Assembly: GCA_905147135.1 (NCBI GenBank)
Contig: LR990057.1
Location: forward strand, 2,108,001 to 2,172,000
Direction: 5' to 3'
Origin: Blastobasis lacticolella
Lineage: Eukaryota > Arthropoda > Insecta > Lepidoptera > Blastobasidae
Length of the DNA: 64,000 bases
Shown here: piece after piece, positions 29,373 to 40,114 of the stretch
Layout of the letters: every line of letters starts with the position of its first letter
Numbering within the stretch: position 1 is the first letter of the stretch
Program-made: the position numbers and the translations under genes
The notes under the pieces: model-generated
What the model saw: the letters and a program-made list of their open reading frames with translations, nothing else
What the model was told of the DNA's origin: nothing
The model's database searches: none

Positions 29373-30100
29373 CGACGTTACTACGGAGCTGGATCGGAAA
29401 GGGAAATCTATGACTGTATTCCTAGACCTGAAAAAAGCTTTCGACACCGTCTCTGTCTCCACTCCACTCTTCTGAGAAAACTGGAATATATTGGAATCAG
29501 AGGTAGTCCTCTCCTTTTGTTGAAAAGTTAATAACCTGACAAGACAGAGAGTAAAATTAGGAGCATACATACGTACTGACCTATTCATAAACTAAGGAGT
29601 CCCTCAAGGAAGTGTGTTGGGTCCAACACTATTCCTAATCTATATAAACAAACTTATGTAATCTTAAACTCAACAATGGCCACATCATCTCTTATGCTGA
29701 TGACACGGCTATTATTTTCACTGATAAGACGTGGGAGGATATCCAAAGAACAGCCACAACTGAAATGGTAATGGTAGCAAAATGGTTAGATAGCAACCTA
29801 AACCCATCAAAATCAAATTATATCTGTTTTTCGATCAATAAACGAACTCAACTACTTAACCACTTTAGTGTTAAAATACATAAATGTCATAACCATTTTG
29901 CAAACAACTGCAACTGCTCAATAATACAAAAAGTCCCACATATAAAATATCTCGGAGTTGTTATTGACCAAAGACTATCATGGCATACGCAAATAGAAAT
30001 CACGACGTGCAGAATCAGAAAGCTCGTATGGATATTCAAAGACCTCAGGCATGTAGTACCAGTTACAGATCTGAAACAAATCTAAATTGAGTTGGTACAA
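29373..30100 (+). pseudogene. LINE reverse transcriptase fragment with YADD box, frameshifted
   Basis: Three RT blocks are visible in the right order: FLDLKKAFDTV (29419-29451, the first catalytic Asp region), GVPQGSVLGP (29596-29625) and SYADDTAIIFTDK (from 29690; YADD at 29693-29704, the catalytic pair). Downstream, KYLGVVIDQRLSWHTQIE is the post-palm block. Stops and frameshifts lie between the blocks (for example after 29475 and near 29528), so no RT could be made. The gap between FLDLKKAFD and GVPQG is close to normal, so the damage is mostly point changes. Likely jockey/CR1-like. It abuts the head of a SINE A copy at its 5' side. Confidence 0.85.
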
Positions 30101-30850
30101 TGTTGAACTATAGTATCCCTATGGGGAAGAAGTTCAAAAATGAAATTTCTTGTGTTGGAAGAGGACAAAGATGCCCAATAAAAGTAATGTACTTTAAATC
30201 ACATAGACATTCCACAGATCAATTGTATTCAGACAGTAAATTGTTAACAGTTAGAAAACTTTATATACTTAATATCAGCTTAAAGAAACATAAAAATTTA
30301 CCCTATAACCATAATATTATTAAAAAACGTAGAAAGGACATAGTCGTAGTCTGCTAAAACCACTTTTGCGAGAATGCAATATAATAATCAATCTCTCATA
30401 ATATATTATTAAATTTATAAAATCTTAAATATATATCCACAACATTTATATGAAGTCAAGAAAGTAATCGCTGAGTGGTTATTCACTCTAAAATATAATG
30501 AAGTGGAGGCTTTAACGCAACTTATAAGTAACCCACACATTTACTAGCAGAACATACATACATACACACACACGCGCGCGCGCGCGCTTACACACATACA
30601 AATACATACACATCCACTAGTTAGGCAATAGTTAAAACACTTACTTAGGTACTTATTTTTTGTTTTGTTACCTTCATTATTTTATATGTACCTACTTACC
30701 TAATAGTTATTAATTTAAACATGTATCAACTTGCATTCTATGGAAGAGCAGGGCTTCCTGCTACAGGTATTTTATACTTAAAAGGAAGATCCCAACCACT
30801 GTTGTATGTAATTAAGAATGTTTATTAAATAAATAAAGTTTCGCTTTAAA
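30101..30850 (+). repeat. LINE 3' remainder, ending in AAATAAATAAAG
   Basis: Continues the pseudogene above: further out-of-frame coding remnants to about 30360, then 3' UTR-like A+T-rich sequence with TTATTAAATAAATAAAG at about 30820-30838. The exact 3' boundary is inferred from that tail. Confidence 0.45.
30565..30590. repeat. (CA)n/(CG)n microsatellite
   Basis: Alternating CACACACACG then CGCGCGCGCGC, a purine-pyrimidine run able to adopt Z-DNA. Confidence 0.9.
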
Positions 30851-31680
30851 GACTAAAAGTCGCAATGGGGGATTTTCATACCGCTACTTTAAAAAGTAAA
30901 AAGTGTAGTTCGGCGTGTCTCATTAGATGGCGCTGCTTAGATAGAATTCTGAAGTATTTAATTTGGTAATCGAAGGTATTCGGAAAGGTGTTTCGTGAAA
31001 ATATGTAATATCGAAGAGCTTTAGTACCTTTTCTGAGAAGAAATTTAAATTTAGTAATCATTTTTATACATTTACGGTCTCGTTTTGAATTCTTTTTGAG
31101 AATCACCGCCATCTATTAAAATTTTTTGAACTCTTTCACCTTTTTAATCGGCTCATGGAAAGTCTCCCATTGAACTGTAAATTGTAGTACTGAGACCAGC
31201 GGTAGCTGTGTCCTTGCACAATACCTACGGTATAATATAAGTGTACCATCTTATCTATTTCTGCCGCCAAACAACAACGTTTGTAATGTTATGTCTAGTC
31301 ATGTTTCACGGAATCAATCATAAATAATATCAACATGGTCTTCACTGCAACAATGCACAAACATGCAGCACCAATTTTTTTGTTACATTTAATAATTAAT
31401 GCAATATAGGCATCGTCATATAGCCAAAATAATTTTGCCAGTCTAGCCATGAAGGTAGCCATTAGCGTATTTAGGGCTATTTTCCAAAGGGGCCTGGCCC
31501 CTGAGGTGGCCAATGAAGTCGAGTCAATCGCCTATGTACAGCAGTGATTTTTCTCTTATGTTTGTAACCCGACTTTTGGAAAAAAAACTCAATATGTCAT
31601 TGTTTCCTATCTGGATATTTACTACATCTATCAAAATAATATTTTACCGTATTTCTCTTTTGAGGGGTAGGGTCACAGAT
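30851..31680. other. Unassigned stretch
   Basis: No recognised gene or repeat. Several small ORFs on both strands without domain content. Confidence 0.4.
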
Positions 31681-31915
31681 TTAATCATGTTGCTCGGCGG
31701 TATCTTCGTCTTGAGTAACTGAAACAGTGGATGACCATACTTCATTGTGTTTTCTCTTCATGTGATCAATCAAGTTCGTAGTATTGCCACTTAGTTTTAA
31801 CTCTCTAGAAGAGAGTTGAAGTTCTCTAAAAGTTGAGTCACAAAGAACACTTGGCAAACTTTTCATTAGTCTTTTTGTAGTAATTCCACACACGTGACTT
31901 ACTCTTACTGCTCAT
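31681..31915 (-). pseudogene. hAT-type BED zinc finger, N-terminal transposase fragment, one frameshift
   Basis: From ATG at 31913-31915 (minus) the frame reads MSSKSKSRVWNYYKKTNEKF then AKCSL and hits TGA; shifting by one base the next frame continues C-DSTFRELQLSSRELKLSGN then TTNLIDHMKRKHNEV. Together these give the BED finger layout: aromatic W...Y, C-x2-C, then GNTTNLIDHMKRKH with the two His. BED fingers sit at the N-terminus of hAT transposases and of domesticated ZBED proteins. One base missing at the second Cys codon explains the break. No catalytic transposase region follows within reach, so it is a fragment. A minus-strand stop at 31681 ends the second frame. Confidence 0.7.
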
Positions 31916-32740
31916 GATTTATTGTATACCTATTGCAACGATTTAAAATCTTTATAAGAACTCTACACAACACAACTTCAATGTTGCGAAAAAACATCCA
32001 CAGACTGACTTTTATCATACGGTAATTCCCCTACCATAGAACACAATCTCAATGCCTACGCCGTTGTCACTATGGCCGGGGAATAACCCACATATTTTCT
32101 ATGGATATGTCTCGTCTATATATCCTCTGTCTACGATACACCTCGACTCTAGGGATGTAATAATATTACTCGAGTAAACAATCGATCGATAGTTATAAAA
32201 ATGTTATGTAAGTGTATGTAATATTTTACTGAAATAAATGAATATGAATATGTTTAACGTACACTACTATACTACTTTGCAAAAAAAGTATTACTTAAAA
32301 ATTTCTTTAAAATATTCCCATGGGGGCGGGAGGAACCAGTAGTGACGTCATAATTTTTTTATACCGCTCAAAAAATGATTGTTTTAATCTAAAGTACCCG
32401 TGCACCATACGGCTATCGTGTACATCAATTTGCGTTTTATTTTAAAGTAGCCCCCATTAAGGTTTAAGTTATACCCCAGGGTAGACAATATCGACGCGAC
32501 GAGCCGGCGTCTAATGTTTCCGCGAAAGTTCGGAACTAGGCTACACTCAGCCTGTCATTGTGGGGCATTCACCCCGACTGACTAGAGCTGGGAACACCTG
32601 CTTGGAATAACTCTCGTCCAGCCAATGAGGAAAAAGCTCCTATTAGAAGACAGGTCATAGCATAATACTACTTTAAAGTATAAGTACTGTCAAGATGTCA
32701 TGTGTACCTATACCTTTTGATGTATATATTATTTAAATCG
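31916..32740. other. Unassigned stretch with one LINE-like tail
   Basis: A GAATATGAATATG-type tail (TACTGAAATAAATGAATATG) at 32227-32252 matches the end of 11221-11266. Otherwise nothing recognised. Confidence 0.4.
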
Positions 32741-33079
32741 GAGCATCGGTGGCCTAATGGTTAAAGGTCCAACTCGTACCCCGAGGTACCGGGTTCAAAC
32801 CCGAGTACCGCCATGTACCAATGACTCTTTTCTGAGTTATGTCCATTAGTTAAAAGCATCGTGACTAGATAATATCGTGATGAAACTTTCACATTTAGGC
32901 GACTGAATATGTAACCATGATCCAATCTGGTCAGGATCCCCTGTTAACAGGGTCACGGAGGTCAGATGGCAGTCGCTCCACTGTTACCGGATCTGCCAAA
33001 TCCTGAAGCATGGTCAAGGCGGACCCCGGGTTTTTGCGCGCAAGACCACAACTGGGACATTAACGCCAAGATGACCACC
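32741..33079 (+). repeat. SINE A, near full length; best tRNA-like head
   Basis: A box TGGCCTAATGG (32750-32760) and B box GGTTCAAACCC (32791-32801) are 30 bases apart start to start plus the expected loop, as in a tRNA. Full body follows to AACGCCAAGATGACCACC. This copy is the best guide to the family's promoter. Confidence 0.9.
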
Positions 33080-33487
33080 ATCGTTTGATGTATAAAATGG
33101 CCGATGGATGTGCCCAAAAAGGTATAACAAAATAACTAAAATTCCCTAGCATCACGATAGAAATTGAAGCAGAGGGCCTGTCCTCAGTTCAGAGTAAGGA
33201 GTTTCTTTCGTTATTACGTCCAGCAGATTAGAATTTAAACAAGTAGCAGATGCTCCGATTTGGCTTGTCGATACTAATCCTTATATGGTACAAAATAAAG
33301 TCACTTTTGCATTAATTTCGATGCGCGTTTAAGCCTATTTTGGTCGGACGTCTGACCACGTTCGACAATGGTCGTACAACGGACGTCGCTCGACCAATAA
33401 AAGACTTAAAATCCACCTGTCACACGACCACGGTCGTACGACCATTGCCAATTACGACAGACTAATATTAGAGTCACCAATATAGCT

Positions 33488-33733
33488 CTAAGGATTGCCA
33501 GACTGAAGAGGCAGTGGGCAGGGCACAAAGCTCGAAGAACAGATGGCCGATGGACCACGTACCGGAAGACGCAACGTGGGTAGGCCTCCCTCAAGGTGGA
33601 CCGACGGCCTGGTAAAGATCGCAGGTACCAGCTGGATGCGGAAGGCACAGGACCGGCCTTTGTGGAGATCTCTGGGGGAGGCCTATGCCTAGCAATGGGC
33701 GTCTTCTGGCTGATATGATGATGATGATGATGA
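33488..33733 (+). pseudogene. RTE-like LINE 3' end with (TGA)n tail
   Basis: Frame 1 reads LRIARLKRQWAGHKARRTDG then RW; after a frameshift near 33560 it continues GRRNVGRPPSRWTDGLVKIA, then GTSWMRKAQDRPLWRSLGEA and YA, a stop in place of the next codon, QWASSG and a final stop. GRPPxRWxDxL...AG..WM..AQDR..WRSLGEAY is the C-terminal signature of RTE-type endonuclease/reverse transcriptases. A (TGA)n run (33715-33733) follows directly. 5'-truncated and damaged; not functional. Confidence 0.8.
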
Positions 33734-33949
33734 ATACTAGTGTGTTCCCGGCCCCGTAAACCCTTCATCAAGATAATGGAGCTGACGATGTGTGGAATCC
33801 AAATTTAAGCCGACGCGTTAATTCCTCGCCAATTCGTGGACTGTAAACCGCCCTATAGCTCTATTATTTGGCCGCTATTTTTAGAATTGCTTACCTATCA
33901 CTATTCATCTTTGTCACTGTATTTAACTATAGCGATAACGTGTACACAT

Positions 33950-34460
33950 CCTTTTAAAAAGTGAGTTTAGATCTCGCGAAGGCGGCGTTTGCGAGCTGTG
34001 AGCGCACAAAGTGGAACAAAAAAGTGTTTTTTTGTTGTTGTCCAATCTTTGACTTTTCGTGACGATAGTACTTACGTTTCCTCCTAAGTGGATTCTATAA
34101 GTAACAAAACTGGGGGCGATTCTCGCGCTGTGATATCTCAAATCCGACATTTTCTCTACCCATAAAACTGTATTACAACGTAACTGAAATTAATCTTCGA
34201 CAATATACGACTGTCAAAGATAATTGAGAAAATGTGTTTTGGCTGTAATAGACATTTCAATGTCATTGTTAATGGAGATATGTGGCTGAAAAAATATCGA
34301 ATTCGAGATGTCACAGCGTCAGAATTAGGCCCCTGGTCGGCCATACGTCCGCTTTTTAGTCACTTTATTGTCACCAAAAAGAAACGTTGCCATTTCATTA
34401 AAAATTGATCGATTGAATTGATTGAAAAGTGACTTTCATGTGGTTGAATAGTCTAAGTTT
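33950..34460. mobile_element. Repeat E, MITE-like, copy 2
   Basis: GACTTTTCGTGACGATAGTA at 34051 and CGCTTTTTAGTCACTTTATT with GTCACCAAAAAG at 34350, then AAAGTGACTTTCATGTGG at 34425. Order matches 27265-27605. Boundaries uncertain. Confidence 0.4.
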
Positions 34461-34802
34461 GGGTCAATAATAAAAATGATTTTTTTTTGTTATTGGGCAG
34501 ATCGCTAAATCTGGCCGCATCCTAAAGATACTGCGAACAAAAGCTAGTACCTTCTAAATATTGCATACTGTAAACTATTTGCCCAAATTACATGTTTACA
34601 ATGGAGAATTCGAAAGTCACCCTACTCAACTTAGGCGTGCACAGGATGTACAAAATAATAGAGCAATTATCTAATATTAAAATACTTCCGTATCGCTAAT
34701 ATATACATTATACTAACTTAACCTAATTAATTAAGAACCTACTCAATCAAAAATATATACAATATCTGTATAACTCTAAATTGCTGCCAATTGGGACTGC
34801 TC

Positions 34803-35305
34803 TTAGGAGGCTGGCGGCGTTATCTCTTTGTATGACAAAACTCTAGCTCTGGCCGAGGTACGCTCCAGCCCGTGGGTCGCCTGTCGTCTCGGATTCTCGA
34901 TCAGGCGGGCAGATAAGTCCTGAAAGACCTTTTGGGCACTCGGCCCCCAGGCCACAATCGTCTCCATCCCAAATGGCGCAAATAAGTATTTCTTGCTAAG
35001 AGATCCATATTTGCGCCGCTTACGGTCCTTTGCCGCTGATGCTGCCATCCCGACACAGGCGGAAGTAGCCCTAAGGTGGGATAGAGCCAGGGTATCCACG
35101 CAAGTCACATCCCATACAAAGGGCCTGCCCTTCGACCAGGCCACGAGCGTCATGCCGTCGGGCCTCTTACCATCGTCCTGGGCAAGTTTCCAATACAGCT
35201 GGCACGTTGACGGTGACGTTAGGCCCGGCAGATGATGTCGTTTATGTTTGCGTGACGCTACGGACGACCGGCGCTTCGTTGGCTTACTACTGGCAGAACT
35301 TGGTG
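34803..35305 (-). pseudogene. Retroelement-associated nuclease-like domain (RPD...WDVT)
   Basis: The minus-strand frame is open from about 35305 to the stop at 34803. It reads LYWKLAQDDGKRPDGMTLVA, then WSKGRPFVWDVTCVDTLALS, AASAAKDRKRRKYGSLSKKY, LFAPFGMETIVAWGPSAQ and a basic C-terminal part. The spaced acidic residues in KRPDG and WDVTCVD, followed by a lysine/arginine-rich helix with KYxxL, resemble a PD-(D/E)XK nuclease core; I know this domain as a frequent C-terminal companion of reverse transcriptases in invertebrate retroelements. The related fragment at 22974-23215 preserves the last third. No RT sequence is attached here, so it is a detached remnant, though the frame itself is unbroken. 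Upstream residues (KRRSSVASRKHKRHH) are basic and may be linker. Confidence 0.6.
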
Positions 35306-35866
35306 CCTACGAATGTCAACTTTACTCTCACAATGGCAACAATATGGTTCTTTCGTTTTCACACCTAATCGCAAGCACACAGACAGAGTAAGTATGGGCC
35401 CGATTATAAAGGGAGATGTTTGGAAATGGTATTGCCTGCAGCCAGAATTCCACCTCCTTCTCTCAAGTAGACGAGCTTTCTAGAAGCGTCAAGAAAGCCA
35501 GTTTTCAGATCGGCTCGTCCCAACGCTTTTGGGTGTTGGGGTTGGCGGGAAAATCGGCGTTGGGGCAGACAATGGATCAGGCATCCCTCGTCTCCGACAG
35601 ACACGACACCAAGACGTCGCCCAGCGACGTGTGCGTGCAACAGTTTACAAGAACAACAACAATTGATGACGGAGGATATGGCGTTTTGGATGGTTGCGTC
35701 GAGTAATAACGTCGGGGTCTATCATCGAAAGAGAACTTTTGTTTAATATTTTGATTACGAATTAGTTCCGATTGACAGATCAACGACCGCTAAATTGACC
35801 GCTAATTGACCGTTTGGCCAATCTATTTGGCATCTGCTTTAGGAGCTTAGGACTTAGGACTTATAG
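35306..35866. other. Unassigned stretch
   Basis: Overlapping ORFs on both strands at 35404-35783 have no recognisable domain. The G+C content is higher than the surroundings, consistent with more retroelement coding remnants, but I cannot place them. Confidence 0.35.
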
Positions 35867-36219
35867 GAGCGTCGGTCACCTAGTCGTAACGGTATCTGAC
35901 TCGCAATGCGAGAGGTACCAGGTTCGAATCCCACTGCCGCCATGTACCAATGACTCCTTTCTAAGTAATGTACATTGTACATTAGTTGAATACTAACCGA
36001 TGTACATACGGCGAGGGAAAACAGCGGGACAACATGGTTACAAATTTAGGCGACTGAATGTGTAACCATGATCCTAACTGGTCAGGTTCCCCTGATATCA
36101 GGGCCACGAAGGTCAGGCAGTCGCACCACTGTAATTACCTGATCTGTCAAATTCTGGATCATAGTCAAGGCGAACCCGGGGCCATCGTGCGCGAGAGCCA
36201 TTAACGCCAAGATCATTAT
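35867..36219 (+). repeat. SINE A, near full length
   Basis: Head with B box GGTTCGAATCC (35921-35931) and complete body to AGCCATTAACGCCAAGATCA. A 10-base repeat of ATGTACATT in the body (ATGTACATTGTACATTAG) is specific to this copy. Confidence 0.9.
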
Positions 36220-36581
36220 TATTTTTTACCTATAGGCACGCACACTTTTTACGTGATAAAACCTACACTAGTTTCCACTATAAAAATATTACCTGCTCCT
36301 GTTAAAGACTGCACCCTGTGTATTTAAGCTAACTCCTGGCCTAAACAAACGGTCCGACAAAGCATTCATAATGCTAATAACACTGTACAAATGTACCCAG
36401 CCCGGGCCAGGATGCGGTCGAGTGCTGTCCAATGCATAAGGAATGGTGATTTTACCGTACATTTACTGTTTACATTTCTAGGAACAAGATCGTCCGGTTA
36501 AACACCGAGCACATACCAATAGAGCATTGTACGGCAATAAGTTGGAAATAAATTCGTACTAATAGCTGAAGTACTATAAAA

Positions 36582-36810
36582 TAATCATCTTTCGGCGTTA
36601 ATGTCCGATCAGGATTGGATCAGGATTTGACGATCAAGTAATTACAGTAGAGTGACTACCATCTGACCTCCGTGAGCCTGCTACCAGGGGAATCTGACTA
36701 GATTGGATCAGGTTACAAATTCAGTTGCCTGAATTTGCAAGTTTTACACGATGTTTTCTCTCGCCGTAAGAGCATCGGTTAGAATTCAACTAATGTACAT
36801 AATTCAGAAG
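36582..36810 (-). repeat. SINE A, internally deleted
   Basis: AATCATCTTTCGGCGTTAAT then GTCCG joins directly to ATCAGGATTGGATCAGG, losing the GGACCCCGGGCCC block; continues to ATGTACATAATTCAGAAG. The tRNA head is missing. Confidence 0.85.
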
Positions 36811-37094
36811 TGAGCTGAAGCACGTATACTGTATCTCGCTAACTATATCGTCGCTTTGTCTAAATTTACATTACATTAATGTATAAAGTGAGCGAAAAAA
36901 ATTGAATGAAGTTTTACACCAATGCAGATGCGATCAACAAATTAGTTGACCATCTAAGCGTATGTTTTCCATATAACAATATGGACAAACTGGTAACTAA
37001 TTCATCGTATGATTATACAGTTTAAGGACATAACTAACTTTAAATAATTCCGAAAGCATTTTGTGTATCAGAATTGTCATTTGTGACATCTTCT
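36811..37094. other. Unassigned stretch
   Basis: Nothing recognised in this short A+T-rich interval. Confidence 0.35.
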
Positions 37095-37290
37095 TTACAT
37101 AGTATAAAACAAAGTCGTTTCCCGCCGTCTGTCTGTTTGATTTTGCAAACTACGCAACGGATTATAATTTCGGTATTTCTTTTGCTATTTCCGTGACCGC
37201 TTCAAAAACAAGTTAAGAAAAAAAAAGGAAAAAGAGGACGCAATTGTTTACCTGTTGTTTGTTTGTTATTTTCATGGAACTTATTTGAAT
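37095..37290 (+). mobile_element. Helitron-like non-autonomous fragment
   Basis: TAGTATAAAACAAAGTCGTT, CCCGCCGTCTGTCTGTTTG and AACTACGCAACGGATTATAA. Same family as 1251-1364 (minus) and 38537-38860. Confidence 0.5.
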
Positions 37291-37294
37291 TGTA

Positions 37295-37930
37295 AAAAGG
37301 GGAAGTTTAAATATAAATATATTTAGTAGGTATTTTAATACTAGATGTTTTGTTTCTATTTACCTACTCTACTAGGTACTTTGCACCCTTCCAAATCTAC
37401 GTTCAACAATGTTTTAAATCATATTCTATAAACCCGGTGACACTGTCAATTCAGTGAAAGCGGCACTCTTTTCATAAACTATAAAGGTCAAATGTATATT
37501 TATATGTTATGTCAATGAGTAGGACAACATGCGAACGATGTCGCGGCGGTCGGTTATGTATAAACAAAATCAACACAGGTTCGCCCAAGATTGCACCTCT
37601 ATTGGGTATGTGCTCGGTGGATCAAAATGAGCCCTTGAACACTTTTGAACTGAATAATTTACATCCCATGGTGTGTTTTACGATGTTTTGTTAGCAGATG
37701 GAGTTTTCTTGTTAATTTTGAACTAACTTACCAAAAATTTATAACTTAACAAACCAACTAACTTGCGAAATCTTATTTATTATTTATTTATTTTCAGTTT
37801 ATTGTACACATAGTCTTAGGACCCTAAGATTGGTGAATTTCGTTCATTTTGACAGACGTATAGCGCCGTTTGCCATTCAACGCATTGTCATATTTTGTTT
37901 GTTTGAATCGTCTGAATCGAATGGAAGAAG
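37295..37930. other. Unassigned stretch
   Basis: No recognised gene. An A+T-rich tract with TTATTTATTATTTATTTATTT near 37775-37795 could be a minus-strand LINE tail. Confidence 0.35.
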
Positions 37931-37982
37931 CGATGGATTGACATAGTTGAGTCGGATGCGAGAGCTAAATGATGATGATTAT
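37931..37982 (+). repeat. Very short LINE 3' end with (ATG)n tail
   Basis: AAGCGATGGATTGACATAGT then GAGTCGGATGCGAGAGCTAA reads KRWIDIVESDARAK with a stop, followed by ATGATGATGATT. Resembles the end of an RTE-like ORF, but too short to be sure. Confidence 0.4.
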
Positions 37983-38319
37983 CAATTCTTATTACGGGTG
38001 TCTAAAAATGATTAAATTACATACCATAAATACGTTAGATCAGAAATCACCAGGACCGAACGCAATTTTATCTAAACCATTAGCTCCGCTTGAACGTTAT
38101 AATGCACCATTTTAAATTGCAGCCTTTTGCAAAAGGCCGTTCCGTCTTTTTTGTCGTTGAAGAGTTCCTTTTAAAGTCTTTTTTACTCCACCACTATTCC
38201 AGATCCAATCGGAGAGCTTAAAATGTACGTGATCGGCCGAGGAACGAAGTGATTCTAAAGGTGCGTGTCCATTGCATTCGATCAGTCGTAAGAGCGAACG
38301 GAGGAACGATATCTTTATA

Positions 38320-38535
38320 CATCTTTATATATATAATTCTTCTGTGAGTGTGTATGTCACTGAACTTCTTTCAAACGACTGGACCGATTTTGATGAAATT
38401 TTTTGTGTGTGTTCAAGGGGATCTGGGAATGGTTTAGATTCACAATTTTGTCAGAATGTTTTAGATTATTAAAAAAAGTTTGAAATTTTCAAATTAAAGA
38501 CGTGTAGACAGGACAACGTTTGTCGGGTCCGCTAG
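38320..38535 (+). mobile_element. Helitron-like non-autonomous element with CTAGT end
   Basis: Blocks TATATATATAATTCTTCTGT, GTCACTGAACTTCTTTCAAA, CGACTGGACCGATTTTGATG, TTTTTTGTGTGTGTTCAAGG and the 3' end GTTTGTCGGGTCCGCTAGTA. The CTAGT end (38530-38534) and lack of inverted repeats or target duplication fit Helitron ends; a short GGGTCCG/CGG hairpin-like segment is next to it. Another Helitron-like fragment is joined directly. Confidence 0.65.
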
Positions 38536-38864
38536 TATAGTATAAAACTAAGTCTCTTCCCGACTAGAGATTAAAGCTTTTAAACTACGCAACGGATTTT
38601 AATGAAAATTTCAACAATAGATAGAGTGATTCCAGAGGAAGAGGACGGAGGAACGGTATCTTTACCTACATAATATAAAACAAAGTCTCTTCCCGCCGTT
38701 TGTCCCTATGTATGTATGTACGCTTAGATCTTTTAAACTACGCAACGGATTTTATTGAGTATTTCAATAATAGATAGAGTAATTCAAGAGGAAGATTTAT
38801 AAGCAAGAAAAAAGGGTAGATAGGGGTAAAGTAGGTGTACGCGAACGAAGTCGCGCCGGGTGTA
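38536..38864 (+). mobile_element. Two tandem Helitron-like fragments
   Basis: TATAGTATAAAACTAAGTCT with AAACTACGCAACGGATTTTA starts at 38536, and the same pair of motifs starts again at 38667 (AATATAAAACAAAGTCTC, AACTACGCAACGGATTTTAT). The second unit continues to GCGAACGAAGTCGCGCCGGG. A tandem pair of the same family. Confidence 0.6.
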
Positions 38865-38967
38865 AAGGATTTTACGGGGCCGGCAATGCGGGGGTGATGC
38901 CCCTGGTATTGCAAACGTCCATAGGCTGCGGTGACTGTTTACCATCAGGCAGGCCGTAAGCTTGTGC
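38865..38967 (+). repeat. LINE 3' tail
   Basis: AAAGGATTTTACGGGGCCGG, GGTATTGCAAACGTCCATAG, CAGGCAGGCCGTAAGCTTGT. Same family as 18627 and 43565; the A-rich end is missing. Confidence 0.75.
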
Positions 38968-39887
38968 TTAGTGGTTAAAAATAAAGTAATCGAGTAAACA
39001 AGTAAAAGTGCCTACAGCTGAGGGTATGTACTGAAATAGTTGTGCTTGGGATTATCGTAGCAGTCTTTATCTCTCTCTCGAGGTGATTAAGACACATATG
39101 GTGTGTTATCATATCTACGGATGTCGTCACCGTCAGAAATGTCAGTATCCGGCGCAAATTTATCGCCCTAGTAAAGGCAGTTCCATATTATGTGGAGCGG
39201 AGGCTGTTCCTAGACCGACATTCTCCGGTGCTACCCTAGTTGGCAACGGTATATGTTTATATGTGTGTGTGTTCTTGTTCGGTTATTTTATACAGAGGGA
39301 GATAAACGAGCAAGCAGATCACCTGTTGGCAAGTTATTATCCCCGCCTTACTTTCAAACATGTAACAAAGATAAATACCTCCAAAATTTAAAAATAATAA
39401 GTATGAGTAAGTAAGAGCAAGCCGCGATACTTGTGGCGTAATGACCTAATTTTTTTACCCGACGGCGGCAAAAGGAGATGTATGTTTATATTAACAATTT
39501 TGAAATTGCAATATTATATATATAAGTACATTGAATTTGGTAATAAATGGAAAAGAAAAATTGATTTCGTGATTGAAATACCCTTTCGCATCTGACAGAT
39601 TTATTTAAACTCGGTATTGAAAAAACAAGTCTGTAGAATAGAGAAGAAATATATTCTGTAGAAAGAAGAGAAATAGAGAAGTCGGGTGCAGTGGCCGCGC
39701 ATCTTAAAGGGGCGCCAGGTAGATTACTCCTTTGAAACTTGTGAAATGCAAAACTTGGAAAGCGGCGTTTAATCGAAGCAGTGAATAATGATTGAGAGGA
39801 TTTTTATCGCGCTCTCCGATAAACGGTTCTGGAGTTTGAAATACTTTTACAGAAAGCTTCCTTTTAGTATAGGCCAGTAATAATTTG
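38968..39887. other. Unassigned stretch
   Basis: No recognised gene. TTTTTTTACCCGACGGCGGC then AAAAGGAG at 39448-39475 resembles the TTTTTACCCGACTGCGACAA motif near the right end of the LTRs (48990-49010). Confidence 0.4.
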
Positions 39888-39946
39888 AGCTCTCGCGCGC
39901 GAGGGCCCGGGGTCCGCCTTGACCACGATCAAGGATTTGGCAGATC
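39888..39946 (-). repeat. SINE A fragment
   Basis: AGCTCTCGCGCGCGAGGGCC, CGGGGTCCGCCTTGACCACG, ATCAAGGATTTGGCAGATC. Both ends missing. Confidence 0.8.
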
Positions 39947-40114
39947 TTTGTAACCCTATATTATAAAAATGTTATAATTCGAGTCAATAAAGTCTTATTT
40001 TTTTCTTGGCACGATACAAGAAGAGCTTTGGTGGCCAATCTGGCAAAGGGCTGCTGCCAGCTTCGCATAATCGCGATAATAAAATAAGTTGAGACTGGAA
40101 TCACAATATTTTTG

